Virus record (IMG/VR): IMGVR_UViG_3300042899_000050
Location: 1-34,153 of that record
Source: a virus
DNA length: 34,153 bases
Strand: one strand, 5' to 3'
Position 1 is the first letter of the stretch; each line of letters begins with the position of its first letter. Below, piece by piece: positions 24,271 to 30,938 of this stretch. Both the position numbers and the translations under genes were made by a program. Below the pieces are notes generated by a model that worked only from the letters and a program-made list of their open reading frames with translations, searched no databases and was not told the DNA's origin.

Positions 24271-24337
24271 TTGACAAATAAAACGAGTTACCTAATCATT
24301 AACTAAGCCCACAGTGGGCAGGTCAAAGGAGGCCAAA
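24271..24337 (+). promoter_or_regulatory. Promoter and early leader for the DUF932 gene
   Basis: TTGACA (24271-24276), 16-base spacer, TAATCA (24293-24298). This copy lacks the GTATTAC operator, so it may be regulated differently. The leader holds a small hairpin, GCCCAC/GTGGGC, then AGGTCAAAGGAGGCC before the ATG at 24338. Confidence 0.7.
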
Positions 24338-25267
24338 ATGAATACAGTTATGAAAGCAGAAACATCTTTCCGAGTTCCTGCGTTTGAGAAAGTCGGCAAG
24401 CCAGTTGGCGAGTGCCTAACGATTGACGAAGCACTAGCGGCTGGAGGACTTGACTGGAACGTAGAGTCAATGCCACTGCAGGCCGTAACGCCTCAAGGCG
24501 TGCTTGAGATAAATAACCGAGTAGCCAATGTCAGAAATCGTGACGGTCAATACGACCTGCTAGGAGTCGTTGGCAAGGAATACCAGATCGTGCAGAATGC
24601 GGAAGCGTTCAAAGTCCTAGACGACATTGTGGATCAGTCAGGCGCGCACTTCAACGCCGCTGGTTCGTACAAGAAAGGCAAGGGGCAATTCATCTCAATG
24701 AAAATCCCACAGCACATCGAGTTCAGCAACGGCGATACCACTGACCTGTATCTGTTCTGCACTAACAGCCATGACGGCAAATCAGCGATGCGTATTTCAG
24801 TCACGCCTATCCGAGTAGCCTGCACCAATCAAATCGGCGCAATTACTACGTCAGCGCTAAGCACGTTCTCAATTCGCCACACCATGAATGCATTAAACCG
24901 AGTACAGGAAGCACGCGAAACCCTGAAACTCACATTCACCTACATTGATGCTTTCCAGATGGAAGTCGAAGAACTTATTAACTCAGAGTTCAGTGGCAAG
25001 CAGTACGAGAATCTAGTCAAGAGCGCCTTTGACTACGACCCACGTGATGCCAGCCCAAGAGAAACGGAACGGTTCAGCAGCCTGATGAATCTATGGACTG
25101 CTCCAACCCAGCAGAACATCAAGAATACAAAATGGGCAGCGTACAACGCGGTAGTCGAGTACTTGGACTGGTATGCCCCTGCACCCAGCGCCGCTATCAA
25201 AGCAGAGCGCGTACTGAGCAGCGCCCAGTTGCAAGCGCAAAAGGGTCGGGTACTCCAGATGCTATAA
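24338..25267 (+). CDS. DUF932 phage/plasmid-like protein
   Basis: A 309-residue protein of the DUF932 (phage/plasmid-related, TIGR03299-like) family. Features: LLGVVGKEYQIVQNAEAFKV near residue 75, then GQFISMKIP, LFCTNSHDGKSAMRISVTPI and VACTNQIG, and a helical C-terminus. The biochemical role of the family is unsettled; it is common beside phage and plasmid replication or recombination genes. Start 24338 is fixed by the leader. Its stop lies immediately before ribozyme element 3. Confidence 0.85.
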   Translation: MNTVMKAETSFRVPAFEKVGKPVGECLTIDEALAAGGLDWNVESMPLQAVTPQGVLEINNRVANVRNRDGQYDLLGVVGKEYQIVQNAEAFKVLDDIVDQSGAHFNAAGSYKKGKGQFISMKIPQHIEFSNGDTTDLYLFCTNSHDGKSAMRISVTPIRVACTNQIGAITTSALSTFSIRHTMNALNRVQEARETLKLTFTYIDAFQMEVEELINSEFSGKQYENLVKSAFDYDPRDASPRETERFSSLMNLWTAPTQQNIKNTKWAAYNAVVEYLDWYAPAPSAAIKAERVLSSAQLQAQKGRVLQML

Positions 25268-25330
25268 GCGCCGAAACTCCCCCTCAGGGGAGTCTGGCAG
25301 GTGTGATGGCCTGCTACTGACGAGGCAGTC
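25268..25330 (+). ncRNA. Hammerhead ribozyme-like element 3 (type II)
   Basis: C-GAA at 25272-25275; stem III ACTCCCC/GGGGAGT (25276-25282 with 25287-25293); cleavage base C25294; stem I TGGCAGG/CCTGCTA (25295-25301 with 25310-25316, one GU pair); CTGACGA 25317-25323. Stem II pairs GCC (25270-25272) with GGC (25324-25326), then after a bulged A two more pairs. Predicted cut is 25294/25295. It separates the DUF932 gene from a tiny membrane-protein gene. Confidence 0.87.
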
Positions 25331-25350
25331 AGCAAACAAAGGAGAGCAAA

Positions 25351-25443
25351 ATGAAAGAACCGATAGTTCTAACAAGACGCGGCAACATTGGATTCGTACT
25401 GTTGCTGGTATTAGTAATGGTATTTGTCGGAACAGTTGAGTAG
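25351..25443 (+). CDS. Tiny single-pass membrane peptide
   Basis: A 30-residue ORF: a basic N-terminus (MKEPIVLTRRG) followed by an uninterrupted hydrophobic helix (FVLLLVLVMVFVG) and a short TVE tail. AAAGGAG lies eight bases before the ATG. It lies just downstream of ribozyme 3, so the cleaved RNA would begin with the stem I hairpin and carry this gene first. Function unknown; too small for family assignment. Confidence 0.6.
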   Translation: MKEPIVLTRRGNIGFVLLLVLVMVFVGTVE

Positions 25444-25515
25444 CGGCACGCCGATACCCAAATAAATAAATTGTCAGAGGGTAGCAGTATCCTCAAAACT
25501 ACAAAGGAGGCAAAA

Positions 25516-26034
25516 ATGCCAACACTGAAAGAACTCGCTATGGACTTAGCGATAGCAACTCTGGTTGCTGATGTAATAAAAGAACGGCGCGACATGTTGC
25601 GCGAATCACTGCAAGCACTGCTGATGGAAACGGGCAGCGATAGCACTAGGGCAACGATCGCTAACGAGGTTGGCGAAACGCGCATTGCTAAAGTTTCGCT
25701 GGTATCAGGATCGCCAAAGGCTTACGTCTTAGACGAGCATGCGTTCCTGCAAATGGTAAAAGCGGATTACCCAACTGAGGTAACTGAAACTGTAAGGGAC
25801 ACGTTTAAGACGATCTTGCTATCTCAGGCAACGCCTACATCAGACGGCCAAGCAGTCAATACCGAAACGGGCGCGATCATGGACGGCGTTGCATTTAGAA
25901 CTGGCAACCCATACGTGACAACACGCTTTGACAAAGACGGCCGCATGGAACTAGCACGCGCCATCGCAAGCGGAGATGTGATAGCCGCACTCCCTGCACT
26001 GATGGATCTAAATCAACTGGAAGCAGGTAACTAA
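25516..26034 (+). CDS. Unknown protein upstream of the recombinase-like gene
   Basis: A 172-residue protein (MPTLKELAMDLAIATLVADV). The segment NEVGETRIAKVSLVSGSPKA, then EHAFLQMVKADYPTEV, recurs in actinophage proteins next to recombination genes, but I know no biochemical role. Start fixed by AAAGGAGGCAAAAATG. It lies 1 bp before the ERF-like gene, so the two are probably co-translated and may act together, as accessory nuclease or partner proteins do with annealing proteins. Confidence 0.7.
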   Translation: MPTLKELAMDLAIATLVADVIKERRDMLRESLQALLMETGSDSTRATIANEVGETRIAKVSLVSGSPKAYVLDEHAFLQMVKADYPTEVTETVRDTFKTILLSQATPTSDGQAVNTETGAIMDGVAFRTGNPYVTTRFDKDGRMELARAIASGDVIAALPALMDLNQLEAGN

Positions 26035-26035
26035 A

Positions 26036-26554
26036 ATGGCTTGGCAAAACGACTACGTTGATGTAGCAACACGACTTCAACTATTTTACGAAAAGCACCC
26101 AGACGGCGTTATCCAATGCATGCCTGCAGAAATTAAAACAGTGGGTGATAAGCAATTCATCGCGGTCATGGCCTACGGCTACAAGACACCAGACGATGCG
26201 ATGCCGTACATGGCTCAAGCATGGGAGCCTGCAGTCGGCTCAACTAACTTCACAAGAAACAGCGAGTGCATGAACGCGGAAACATCTGCAGTCGGCAGAA
26301 TGCTGGGCATGATGGGGATTGCGGCTAAGAAGTCAATCGCCTCAAGAGATGAAGTTAGTAACAGGGTTAACGAAACAGATCCGCAACCTGAGTCAAAAGC
26401 GTTTACAGCGTTAATGGAAATAATTAACAAAGCGGAAACGCAAGCAGACTTAGAAGCGGCCGCAAAGTTAATTAAAACCTCTAACTGCAGCGAGGCGAAC
26501 TTAAAGGAACTGCGAAACACGTATTGGCTCAAGATGAAACACGTGCAGCAATGA
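26036..26554 (+). CDS. ERF/Rad52-like single-strand annealing protein candidate
   Basis: A 172-residue protein. The conserved part is MNAETSAVGRMLGMMGIA at about 80-97, which matches the NAETSAxGRALxxLGI signature of ERF/Rad52-like actinophage proteins, preceded by beta strands (FIAVMAYGYKTPDDA). Such proteins anneal single strands during recombination-dependent replication. It is followed by RusA and SSB within 2 kb, a coherent recombination module. The C-terminal ~60 residues are a helical tail. ERF-like assignment is moderate. Confidence 0.6.
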   Translation: MAWQNDYVDVATRLQLFYEKHPDGVIQCMPAEIKTVGDKQFIAVMAYGYKTPDDAMPYMAQAWEPAVGSTNFTRNSECMNAETSAVGRMLGMMGIAAKKSIASRDEVSNRVNETDPQPESKAFTALMEIINKAETQADLEAAAKLIKTSNCSEANLKELRNTYWLKMKHVQQ

Positions 26555-27072
26555 CGATTCCAGAATTGCCATACAATGGCACATCGGGCTGGTCAGGTTC
26601 TGAGGCTAGCCGTCAACGGGCTACACAGGCCGACTCAGGCGGTTTAACGGCGCGTAGGCAGTCAGATACCCTAAATCTGATAGAGCGCGCTGAGGCCGCT
26701 GGTATCACGTGGCAGGAGTTAGCGTTCCATTACGGCTGGCATCATGGCCAAGCAAGCGGAGCGCTCAGCAACCTGCACAAAGGCGGCCACATCGAGCGCC
26801 TAGAGGAAATGCGAAACAAGTGTCACGTTTACGTATTGCCTGAGTGGGTTATGTTTCGACCTACACAATCGTTCGGCAGAAAGCATCCGCACGAAGTTAT
26901 TAAAATAGATCACACCACGATGGGTAATCAGTACGTCTATGAAACCCCCGATGGCGGCCAGATACTTGTGACCGTATTTCTTTCAGGTATGGTTCGTGTT
27001 GCAACGAGAACTGACAGCCTTGCTTCATGGGAGCCGCCGCTTGAATGCATCAAGACTGAGATCCTGTTATGA
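26551..27072 (+). CDS. Winged-helix-like DNA-binding protein
   Basis: A 173-residue protein. Residues about 45-90 (AAGITWQELAFHYGWHHGQA, then ALSNLHKGGHIERLE) look like a winged helix with a following wing. The C-terminus is beta-rich (GGQILVTVFLSGMVRVATRT). ATG 26551 overlaps the previous stop (ATGA) and is preferred over an upstream TTG. It overlaps RusA by 4 bp. It probably regulates or assists the recombination module. Confidence 0.65.
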   Translation: MTIPELPYNGTSGWSGSEASRQRATQADSGGLTARRQSDTLNLIERAEAAGITWQELAFHYGWHHGQASGALSNLHKGGHIERLEEMRNKCHVYVLPEWVMFRPTQSFGRKHPHEVIKIDHTTMGNQYVYETPDGGQILVTVFLSGMVRVATRTDSLASWEPPLECIKTEILL

Positions 27073-27467
27073 CGCAGATGTTTTACGTCAAGGGCGTACC
27101 GATTCCACAAGGCAGCAAGACAGCGCGTGTTGTTAATGGCCGCGTGGTCATGTGGGAATCAAACAAGAAACTTAAGGCATGGCGCGACACGATCACTAAA
27201 CAGGTAGAAACAGACATGATCGAAACGTATTCAGACGGAACGCCCATCAAGATGGTTTTAACATTTGAGTTCGTAAAGCCAAAGAGTTCCAGCAGGGTCC
27301 ATCCAACAGTGAAGCCTGATGTAGATAAGTTAGTCAGAGCAGTTCTGGACGCGCTCACTAAAGCAGGCATCTACCATGACGACTGCCAAGTAGTAAGTCT
27401 GAGGGCGCGCAAAAGTTACACAGTGCAGTCTGGCGTTTCAATACTGATTGACGCGATTCATGTTTAA
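27069..27467 (+). CDS. rusA: RusA-like Holliday junction resolvase
   Basis: A 132-residue endonuclease that cuts four-way junctions before packaging. The metal-binding acids sit in KPDVDKLVRAVLDALT: D84, D86 and D94, with K87; HDD at 103-105 follows. The N-terminal GVPIPQGSKTAR segment is also typical. Length fits the family. It lies in the recombination module with the annealing-like protein and SSB and overlaps WhiB 2. Confidence 0.92.
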   Translation: MTQMFYVKGVPIPQGSKTARVVNGRVVMWESNKKLKAWRDTITKQVETDMIETYSDGTPIKMVLTFEFVKPKSSSRVHPTVKPDVDKLVRAVLDALTKAGIYHDDCQVVSLRARKSYTVQSGVSILIDAIHV

Positions 27468-27786
27468 CTTGGCAAACATTGACTGGATGGCTGACGGCGC
27501 ATGTAGGAATGTGTGGCCTGAGTTATTCTTTCCTGATTCCCCTAAGGAAACAGAGCAGGTAAGACTGGCTCGGGAAGTGTGCGCTGGTTGCAGCGTGCTT
27601 ACAGAATGCTATTCCTACGCGATGCACATTAACGTGCAGGGAGTTTGGGCAGGCACAACGCCTGAACAAAGAAAGGTGTCACGAAAGATACTCAAGATCG
27701 TGCCACTACAGATAGAAGAAACCTATCGCCACTTAAAACAAACAGAAAGGAAGCAAAATGCTACCCCTAGTAATAATGAGCGGTAA
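27460..27786 (+). CDS. WhiB-family iron-sulfur transcription factor 2
   Basis: A 108-residue WhiB-like protein. Cluster cysteines are C15, C41, C44 and C50 (CAGCSVLTEC), then GVWAGTTPEQR at 61-71, the family G(V/I)W(A/G)G turn. The C-terminus is short and mildly basic, unlike WhiB 1, so the two probably contact different promoters. ATG 27460 is preferred over TTG 27448; the gene overlaps rusA by 8 bp and SSB by 29 bp. Two WhiB genes in one small phage suggest staged reprogramming of host transcription. Confidence 0.92.
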   Translation: MFNLANIDWMADGACRNVWPELFFPDSPKETEQVRLAREVCAGCSVLTECYSYAMHINVQGVWAGTTPEQRKVSRKILKIVPLQIEETYRHLKQTERKQNATPSNNER

Positions 27787-28144
27787 TTTGGTCGCAGACC
27801 CAGAGCCGTTCTTCACTGAAAATGGAACTGCAGGCGCACGAATCAGAGTTGCTTGCAATGAAAGCAAAAAGGATAAAGACGGAAACTGGATTGACGGTGA
27901 AGTCGTTTACATCAAGGCCACTTGCTGGAACAGTATGGCAGAGTCCGTTATTAACAACGCCAAAAAGGGAACCAAGGTAAATCTCACTGGTCGCCTATCA
28001 ATGGACACCTACACTGACAAGGCTGGTGTAGAGCGATCAACGCCGCAGGTAACGGTTGATTCTATCGGCGCGTACCCATACAAGACCAAGGACTCAATCA
28101 CAACAGCCGTTGATCCTTGGGGCGAAAACCAAAGCCCGTTCTAG
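27758..28144 (+). CDS. ssb: Single-stranded DNA-binding protein
   Basis: A 128-residue OB-fold SSB. MSGNLVADPEPFFTENGTAG, then VYIKATCWNSMAESVIN and GTKVNLTGRLSMDTY are family hallmarks. The C-terminal tip WGENQSPF is a weakened version of the acidic DDIPF tail, so partner recruitment may differ from the host SSB. AGGAAG lies upstream of the ATG. It works with the annealing-like protein and RusA in replication and recombination. Confidence 0.92.
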   Translation: MLPLVIMSGNLVADPEPFFTENGTAGARIRVACNESKKDKDGNWIDGEVVYIKATCWNSMAESVINNAKKGTKVNLTGRLSMDTYTDKAGVERSTPQVTVDSIGAYPYKTKDSITTAVDPWGENQSPF

Positions 28145-28152
28145 GAGGACAA

Positions 28153-28356
28153 ATGTTAGAAGCAGCAATCATAATCGTTCTAGTATCAGCACTCACTGGA
28201 ATAGCAGTACGCATTGGCTTTAATGTGGGTGAACGCAAAGCCTACATTGTCGTTGCTAACGAACTACTGGAGGCCACTGAGCAGCGCAGGCGTGACAACG
28301 CTACTGGTACGCCCATTGGAGAGCAGGTAGCAAGACAGATTGGTATTCAGCCATGA
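28153..28356 (+). CDS. Small single-pass membrane protein
   Basis: A 67-residue protein with one N-terminal membrane segment (MLEAAIIIVLVSALTGIAVR) and a charged cytoplasmic helix (LLEATEQRRRDNAT). AGGAGG precedes ATG 28153; the longer frame upstream lies within ssb. Its stop overlaps the next ATG. Function not recognised; the topology resembles small phage membrane proteins that modify host envelope functions. Confidence 0.65.
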   Translation: MLEAAIIIVLVSALTGIAVRIGFNVGERKAYIVVANELLEATEQRRRDNATGTPIGEQVARQIGIQP

Positions 28357-28640
28357 CACAGCCTGATGAAAGAAAGTTTGTCTGGATGATCACGTTTGAC
28401 GAGTTTCTAGACATGATCACGTCAATGGTCGCTTGCAAGATGCACCACAGCCCTCAGAAGTATTACCACATGGAGAACCTGACTGAGGCCTTTCAGGATG
28501 CGGCAGAGAGCCTTGGTATTGCTTTCAACGTGTTTAAGGACTACAACGTAGTGAGCAACACTGGCTACAATGAAAAGCATGAGGCCACGATCAAAGAAAC
28601 GACAAGCCCTCTATGCGAGTGCAAGGATTCCCTTAGTTAA
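28353..28640 (+). CDS. Unknown protein overlapping the HNH gene
   Basis: A 95-residue protein (MTQPDERKFVWMITFDEFLD) with a helical centre and His/Lys-rich stretch (KMHHSPQKYYHMEN) and a CEC near the end. Its ATG overlaps the previous stop (ATGA), supporting expression. Its last 71 bases are shared, in another frame, with the start of the HNH gene, an unusually long overlap here. Family not recognised. Confidence 0.6.
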   Translation: MTQPDERKFVWMITFDEFLDMITSMVACKMHHSPQKYYHMENLTEAFQDAAESLGIAFNVFKDYNVVSNTGYNEKHEATIKETTSPLCECKDSLS

Positions 28641-28845
28641 AGAATTGCTAAGGGACAACCCAACATGCGAGAAGTGCCACGCTAGGTACGCGGTTGATGT
28701 CCACGAACTAAAGAGTAGAGCGAGAGGCGGCAGCATCACTGACAGGGATAACCTTGTGGTGGTCTGCCGTCCTTGCCATACATGGATCACTCAGAATCCA
28801 AAGGAAGCCTTAGAGCAGGGCTGGTCAAAGAATAGTTGGGATTAG
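28570..28845 (+). CDS. HNH nuclease 1 (zinc-ribbon type)
   Basis: A 91-residue HNH protein. RSKKRQALYASARIPLVKEL, then CEKCHARYAVDVHELKSRAR, GGSITDRDNLVVVC and RPCHTWIT give the C-C/H-N-H layout with HELKSRA as the first His and CHTW as the last. Start may be 28570 or 28579 (MRPRSKK). Single-domain HNH proteins of this kind help terminases or act as homing-type nucleases; here an early accessory role is possible. Confidence 0.82.
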   Translation: MKSMRPRSKKRQALYASARIPLVKELLRDNPTCEKCHARYAVDVHELKSRARGGSITDRDNLVVVCRPCHTWITQNPKEALEQGWSKNSWD

Positions 28846-28847
28846 CG

Positions 28848-29141
28848 ATGCTAAACGAATGGGCTGACACCATAGGCCAGAACATACATGCCGTATTGCT
28901 GGATCAGATTATGTATCACTCACCACATGTCCAACGGGCAGAGGCGGAGCGCGCAATACATGGAATGACAAAGACAGTAAGCGTAATACGCACGTCAATC
29001 TCAGATGTGCTTGATGGAGAGATAGAAACGCTCGCCTTTCGCAGAAGCCTCGGTGACGATAGCATCGGGATAGAGTTTCTTGCAGGCATGCTGGCAGCAC
29101 TAGAACTAGTTCGTGACGGCACACACTTAAAAGAGGACTGA
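28848..29141 (+). CDS. Unknown helical protein
   Basis: A 97-residue protein (MLNEWADTIGQNIHAVLLDQ), helical throughout, with several His near residues 23-26 and an ALELVRDGTHLKED end. ATG 28848, two bases after the HNH stop, is chosen over TTG 28836. The stop overlaps the next ATG. Not recognised. Confidence 0.6.
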   Translation: MLNEWADTIGQNIHAVLLDQIMYHSPHVQRAEAERAIHGMTKTVSVIRTSISDVLDGEIETLAFRRSLGDDSIGIEFLAGMLAALELVRDGTHLKED

Positions 29142-29329
29142 TGAAGCGGCGCATTGTCTTACGTTTAATGGGAGAAGAAGTCCTCGACCTAACCATTGAC
29201 GAAGATGATTACGATGACGAAGCCATAGAACCAGAAGCAGGCGCGCTAGGTGCATCAGCAGACGCGCAAGCACGCAACATAGGATTCGGAACTCCTTGGT
29301 CTGTTGAGTACTGGGACGATGAGGACTGA
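29141..29329 (+). CDS. Small acidic protein
   Basis: A 62-residue protein with a basic start (MKRRIVLRLMGEEVL) and a very acidic remainder (LTIDEDDYDDEAIEPEAGAL, ending WDDED). Start and stop overlap both neighbours. A disordered acidic tail could mimic nucleic acid or bind basic partners; that is inference. Not recognised. Confidence 0.6.
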   Translation: MKRRIVLRLMGEEVLDLTIDEDDYDDEAIEPEAGALGASADAQARNIGFGTPWSVEYWDDED

Positions 29330-29655
29330 TGGGATTCGCTAGGCCATGCCTTGATTGCGGCACACTAACCAGAACAGGATCTCGATGTGAGCGGCATCAG
29401 GCCATAGTGAACGCAAACATAGACGCACGTAAGGCTCAACGCACTCACTACTCTGGCAGTTACAGATCAAAGGCAAAGCAGGTACGTGACAACGCGGTCG
29501 TGTGTTGGCTATGTGGGGACGGCGCTAGAGTTAATGATCCTTGGACAGCCGATCATTACATACCAAGGGATCCGACAAGCCCACTGCTACCAGCCCACAG
29601 GTCCTGCAACAGTTCGAGGCAAAATACCCCTGCAAACGGGACTAGGGGTGGGTAA
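29329..29655 (+). CDS. HNH nuclease 2
   Basis: A 108-residue HNH protein. N-terminal zinc-like pair (CLDCGTL, then RCERH), then VCWLCGDGARVNDPWTADHY and LLPAHRSCNSSR, giving DH and HRSCN as the catalytic HNH core. In many HK97-like phages such a gene sits directly before terS and boosts terminase cutting. Here the ParB/ALDH/PP-loop cassette separates the two by about 5 kb, which suggests the cassette was inserted between them. Confidence 0.85.
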   Translation: MGFARPCLDCGTLTRTGSRCERHQAIVNANIDARKAQRTHYSGSYRSKAKQVRDNAVVCWLCGDGARVNDPWTADHYIPRDPTSPLLPAHRSCNSSRQNTPANGTRGG

Positions 29656-29871
29656 TTTTCTCAGCAACATCAGGGGGTCGTACCCCAAGCCGATGCCAAC
29701 GCGCATTGCCGCGTAATTCGCAATTTCTGAATAAGCCAATCTCAGGCCGTTTGGGGCAGTCTGGGGCTGGACTACCCCTGCAGCGAGAAACTGGCTGAGC
29801 GTGCCGCTCAGGGCGCTTAGTTGCCAGATAGCCGACTTGCCACTGGGCAGCCGTAATGGCATGATGTCAGC
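29656..29871. other. Non-coding gap with several hairpins before the cassette
   Basis: The largest gap in the window. It holds GGGG-TCGTA-CCCC, a GGGG...CCCC element with an inner GTC/GAC pairing, and a perfect 7-bp hairpin CTGAGCG/CGCTCAG (29795-29811, 3-base loop). TTGCCA and CATGAT at 17-base spacing just before 29872 could be a weak promoter. No convincing gene is seen. Candidates are a terminator for the early unit, a cassette promoter, or a DNA-processing site. Confidence 0.45.
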
Positions 29872-30510
29872 ATGACTGACATGGTAGTTGAGCAGGCAGC
29901 GATTAACTCGCTTAAGCCAGATCCTCAGAATGCTCGTATTCATAACACCACTAACCTGAAAGCCATTAGAGGAAGTCTTGAAACTTTTGGTTTCGTTAAG
30001 CCTTTAATTGTTTGGGGCGAAAACGTGGTGATTGCTGGAAACGGAACGCTGGAAGCAGCCAAGCAAATTGGCTTAAAAACAATTCCAATCCGAAGAGTTC
30101 CGAAAGACTGGACATGGGAAAAGGCTCAAGCGTTCGCGCTCGCTGATAATCGTACTGGGGAACTAGCAGATTGGGATCCACAAATCCTGAAAGACACGCT
30201 AATAGAACTTGACGCTAACGGCTGGGCTGTTGACGATTTCGGATTTAACGCGCTGCAGCCGCCAACTAATCCCGAACCACGCGACATGTCTTGGCTAGAT
30301 AACTTACAAGAAACAAGTCCCGTTACCCCATCAGTGGAATTAGATCCTACATTCGCAGGCGGCCACGCTTACGGCTTGTCTTGGGCGTTTACTGCCGAGC
30401 AGCGCCGAGTAATTGTAGAGGCCACAAATACGTACAAATCTGTTAATGGTACGCTTGATTCACCCGAAGCACTTTTCGAGATTTGCAAACTTTACTTGGA
30501 GCCACAATGA
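29872..30510 (+). CDS. ParB-like nuclease-fold protein opening the cassette
   Basis: A 212-residue protein. The ParB-like domain (about 8-115) has the box GNGTLEA at 56-62 and a FALADNRTGELADWDPQIL segment at about 88-106, as in ParB-like domains of IbrB-type and methyltransferase-linked phage proteins. No methyltransferase is fused or adjacent. The C-terminal ~70 residues (FAGGHAYGLSWAFTAEQRRV) are not recognised. ATG 29881 is an alternative start. It overlaps the cupin gene (ATGA). It differs clearly from the ParB-like protein at 49, so the two are not recent duplicates. Confidence 0.8.
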   Translation: MTDMVVEQAAINSLKPDPQNARIHNTTNLKAIRGSLETFGFVKPLIVWGENVVIAGNGTLEAAKQIGLKTIPIRRVPKDWTWEKAQAFALADNRTGELADWDPQILKDTLIELDANGWAVDDFGFNALQPPTNPEPRDMSWLDNLQETSPVTPSVELDPTFAGGHAYGLSWAFTAEQRRVIVEATNTYKSVNGTLDSPEALFEICKLYLEPQ

Positions 30511-30938
30511 GCATTATGGATAACGAACTAGTTGTCACCAATCTACTCGACCTACGACACCGTATTCTGGAATTAGGAATTGACGTAGTCGGCGCTAAGG
30601 CTAAAGGCGTACCCGTACACACCAATGGACACTTGGGCGTTGATGTGTTACGAGTGGAAGCAGGCGACAGTTTCCCTATCCATACCCATGAGGGCGATCA
30701 CCTGCTTTTATGTCTTGAGGGCAAAGGTACGATCTCGATTGCAGGCAAGACCTACCACGTTGTAGAGGGCGACATTTACATGGTCGCTGGAATGACCCCA
30801 CATGCCGTTGGGGCAGCAAGCGATTCGTACCACGTATTGGCCGCTATCGGCGCACCACACAAAGCAATAGACTCACCAAACCGAATGACTGCGACAGACT
30901 GGGATGGAAACATTGTTGAATCGGCGATCTACCTCTAG
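30507..30938 (+). CDS. Cupin-fold metal-binding protein
   Basis: A 143-residue single-domain cupin. Motif 1 is HTHEGDHLLLCLEGKG with ligands H59, H61 and probably D64 or H65. Motif 2 is GDIYMVAGMTPHAV with H99. Small cupins serve as dioxygenases, isomerases or sensors; residues alone do not tell which. ATG 30507 overlaps the ParB-like stop and is chosen over TTG 30483. It overlaps the aldehyde dehydrogenase gene by 35 bp. A cupin-ALDH pair suggests metabolism of a small molecule. Confidence 0.8.
   Translation: MSIMDNELVVTNLLDLRHRILELGIDVVGAKAKGVPVHTNGHLGVDVLRVEAGDSFPIHTHEGDHLLLCLEGKGTISIAGKTYHVVEGDIYMVAGMTPHAVGAASDSYHVLAAIGAPHKAIDSPNRMTATDWDGNIVESAIYL

Noticed and set aside
29587-29943. 118-codon minus-strand frame across the non-coding gap before the cassette
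   Set aside because: It overlaps the ends of two supported genes, has no ribosome-binding site, and its translation resembles no family.
29872-30510. ParB of a plasmid-like partition system
   Set aside because: No ParA ATPase and no parS-like repeat cluster is present; the domain type is the one found beside PP-loop proteins and methyltransferases in phages.
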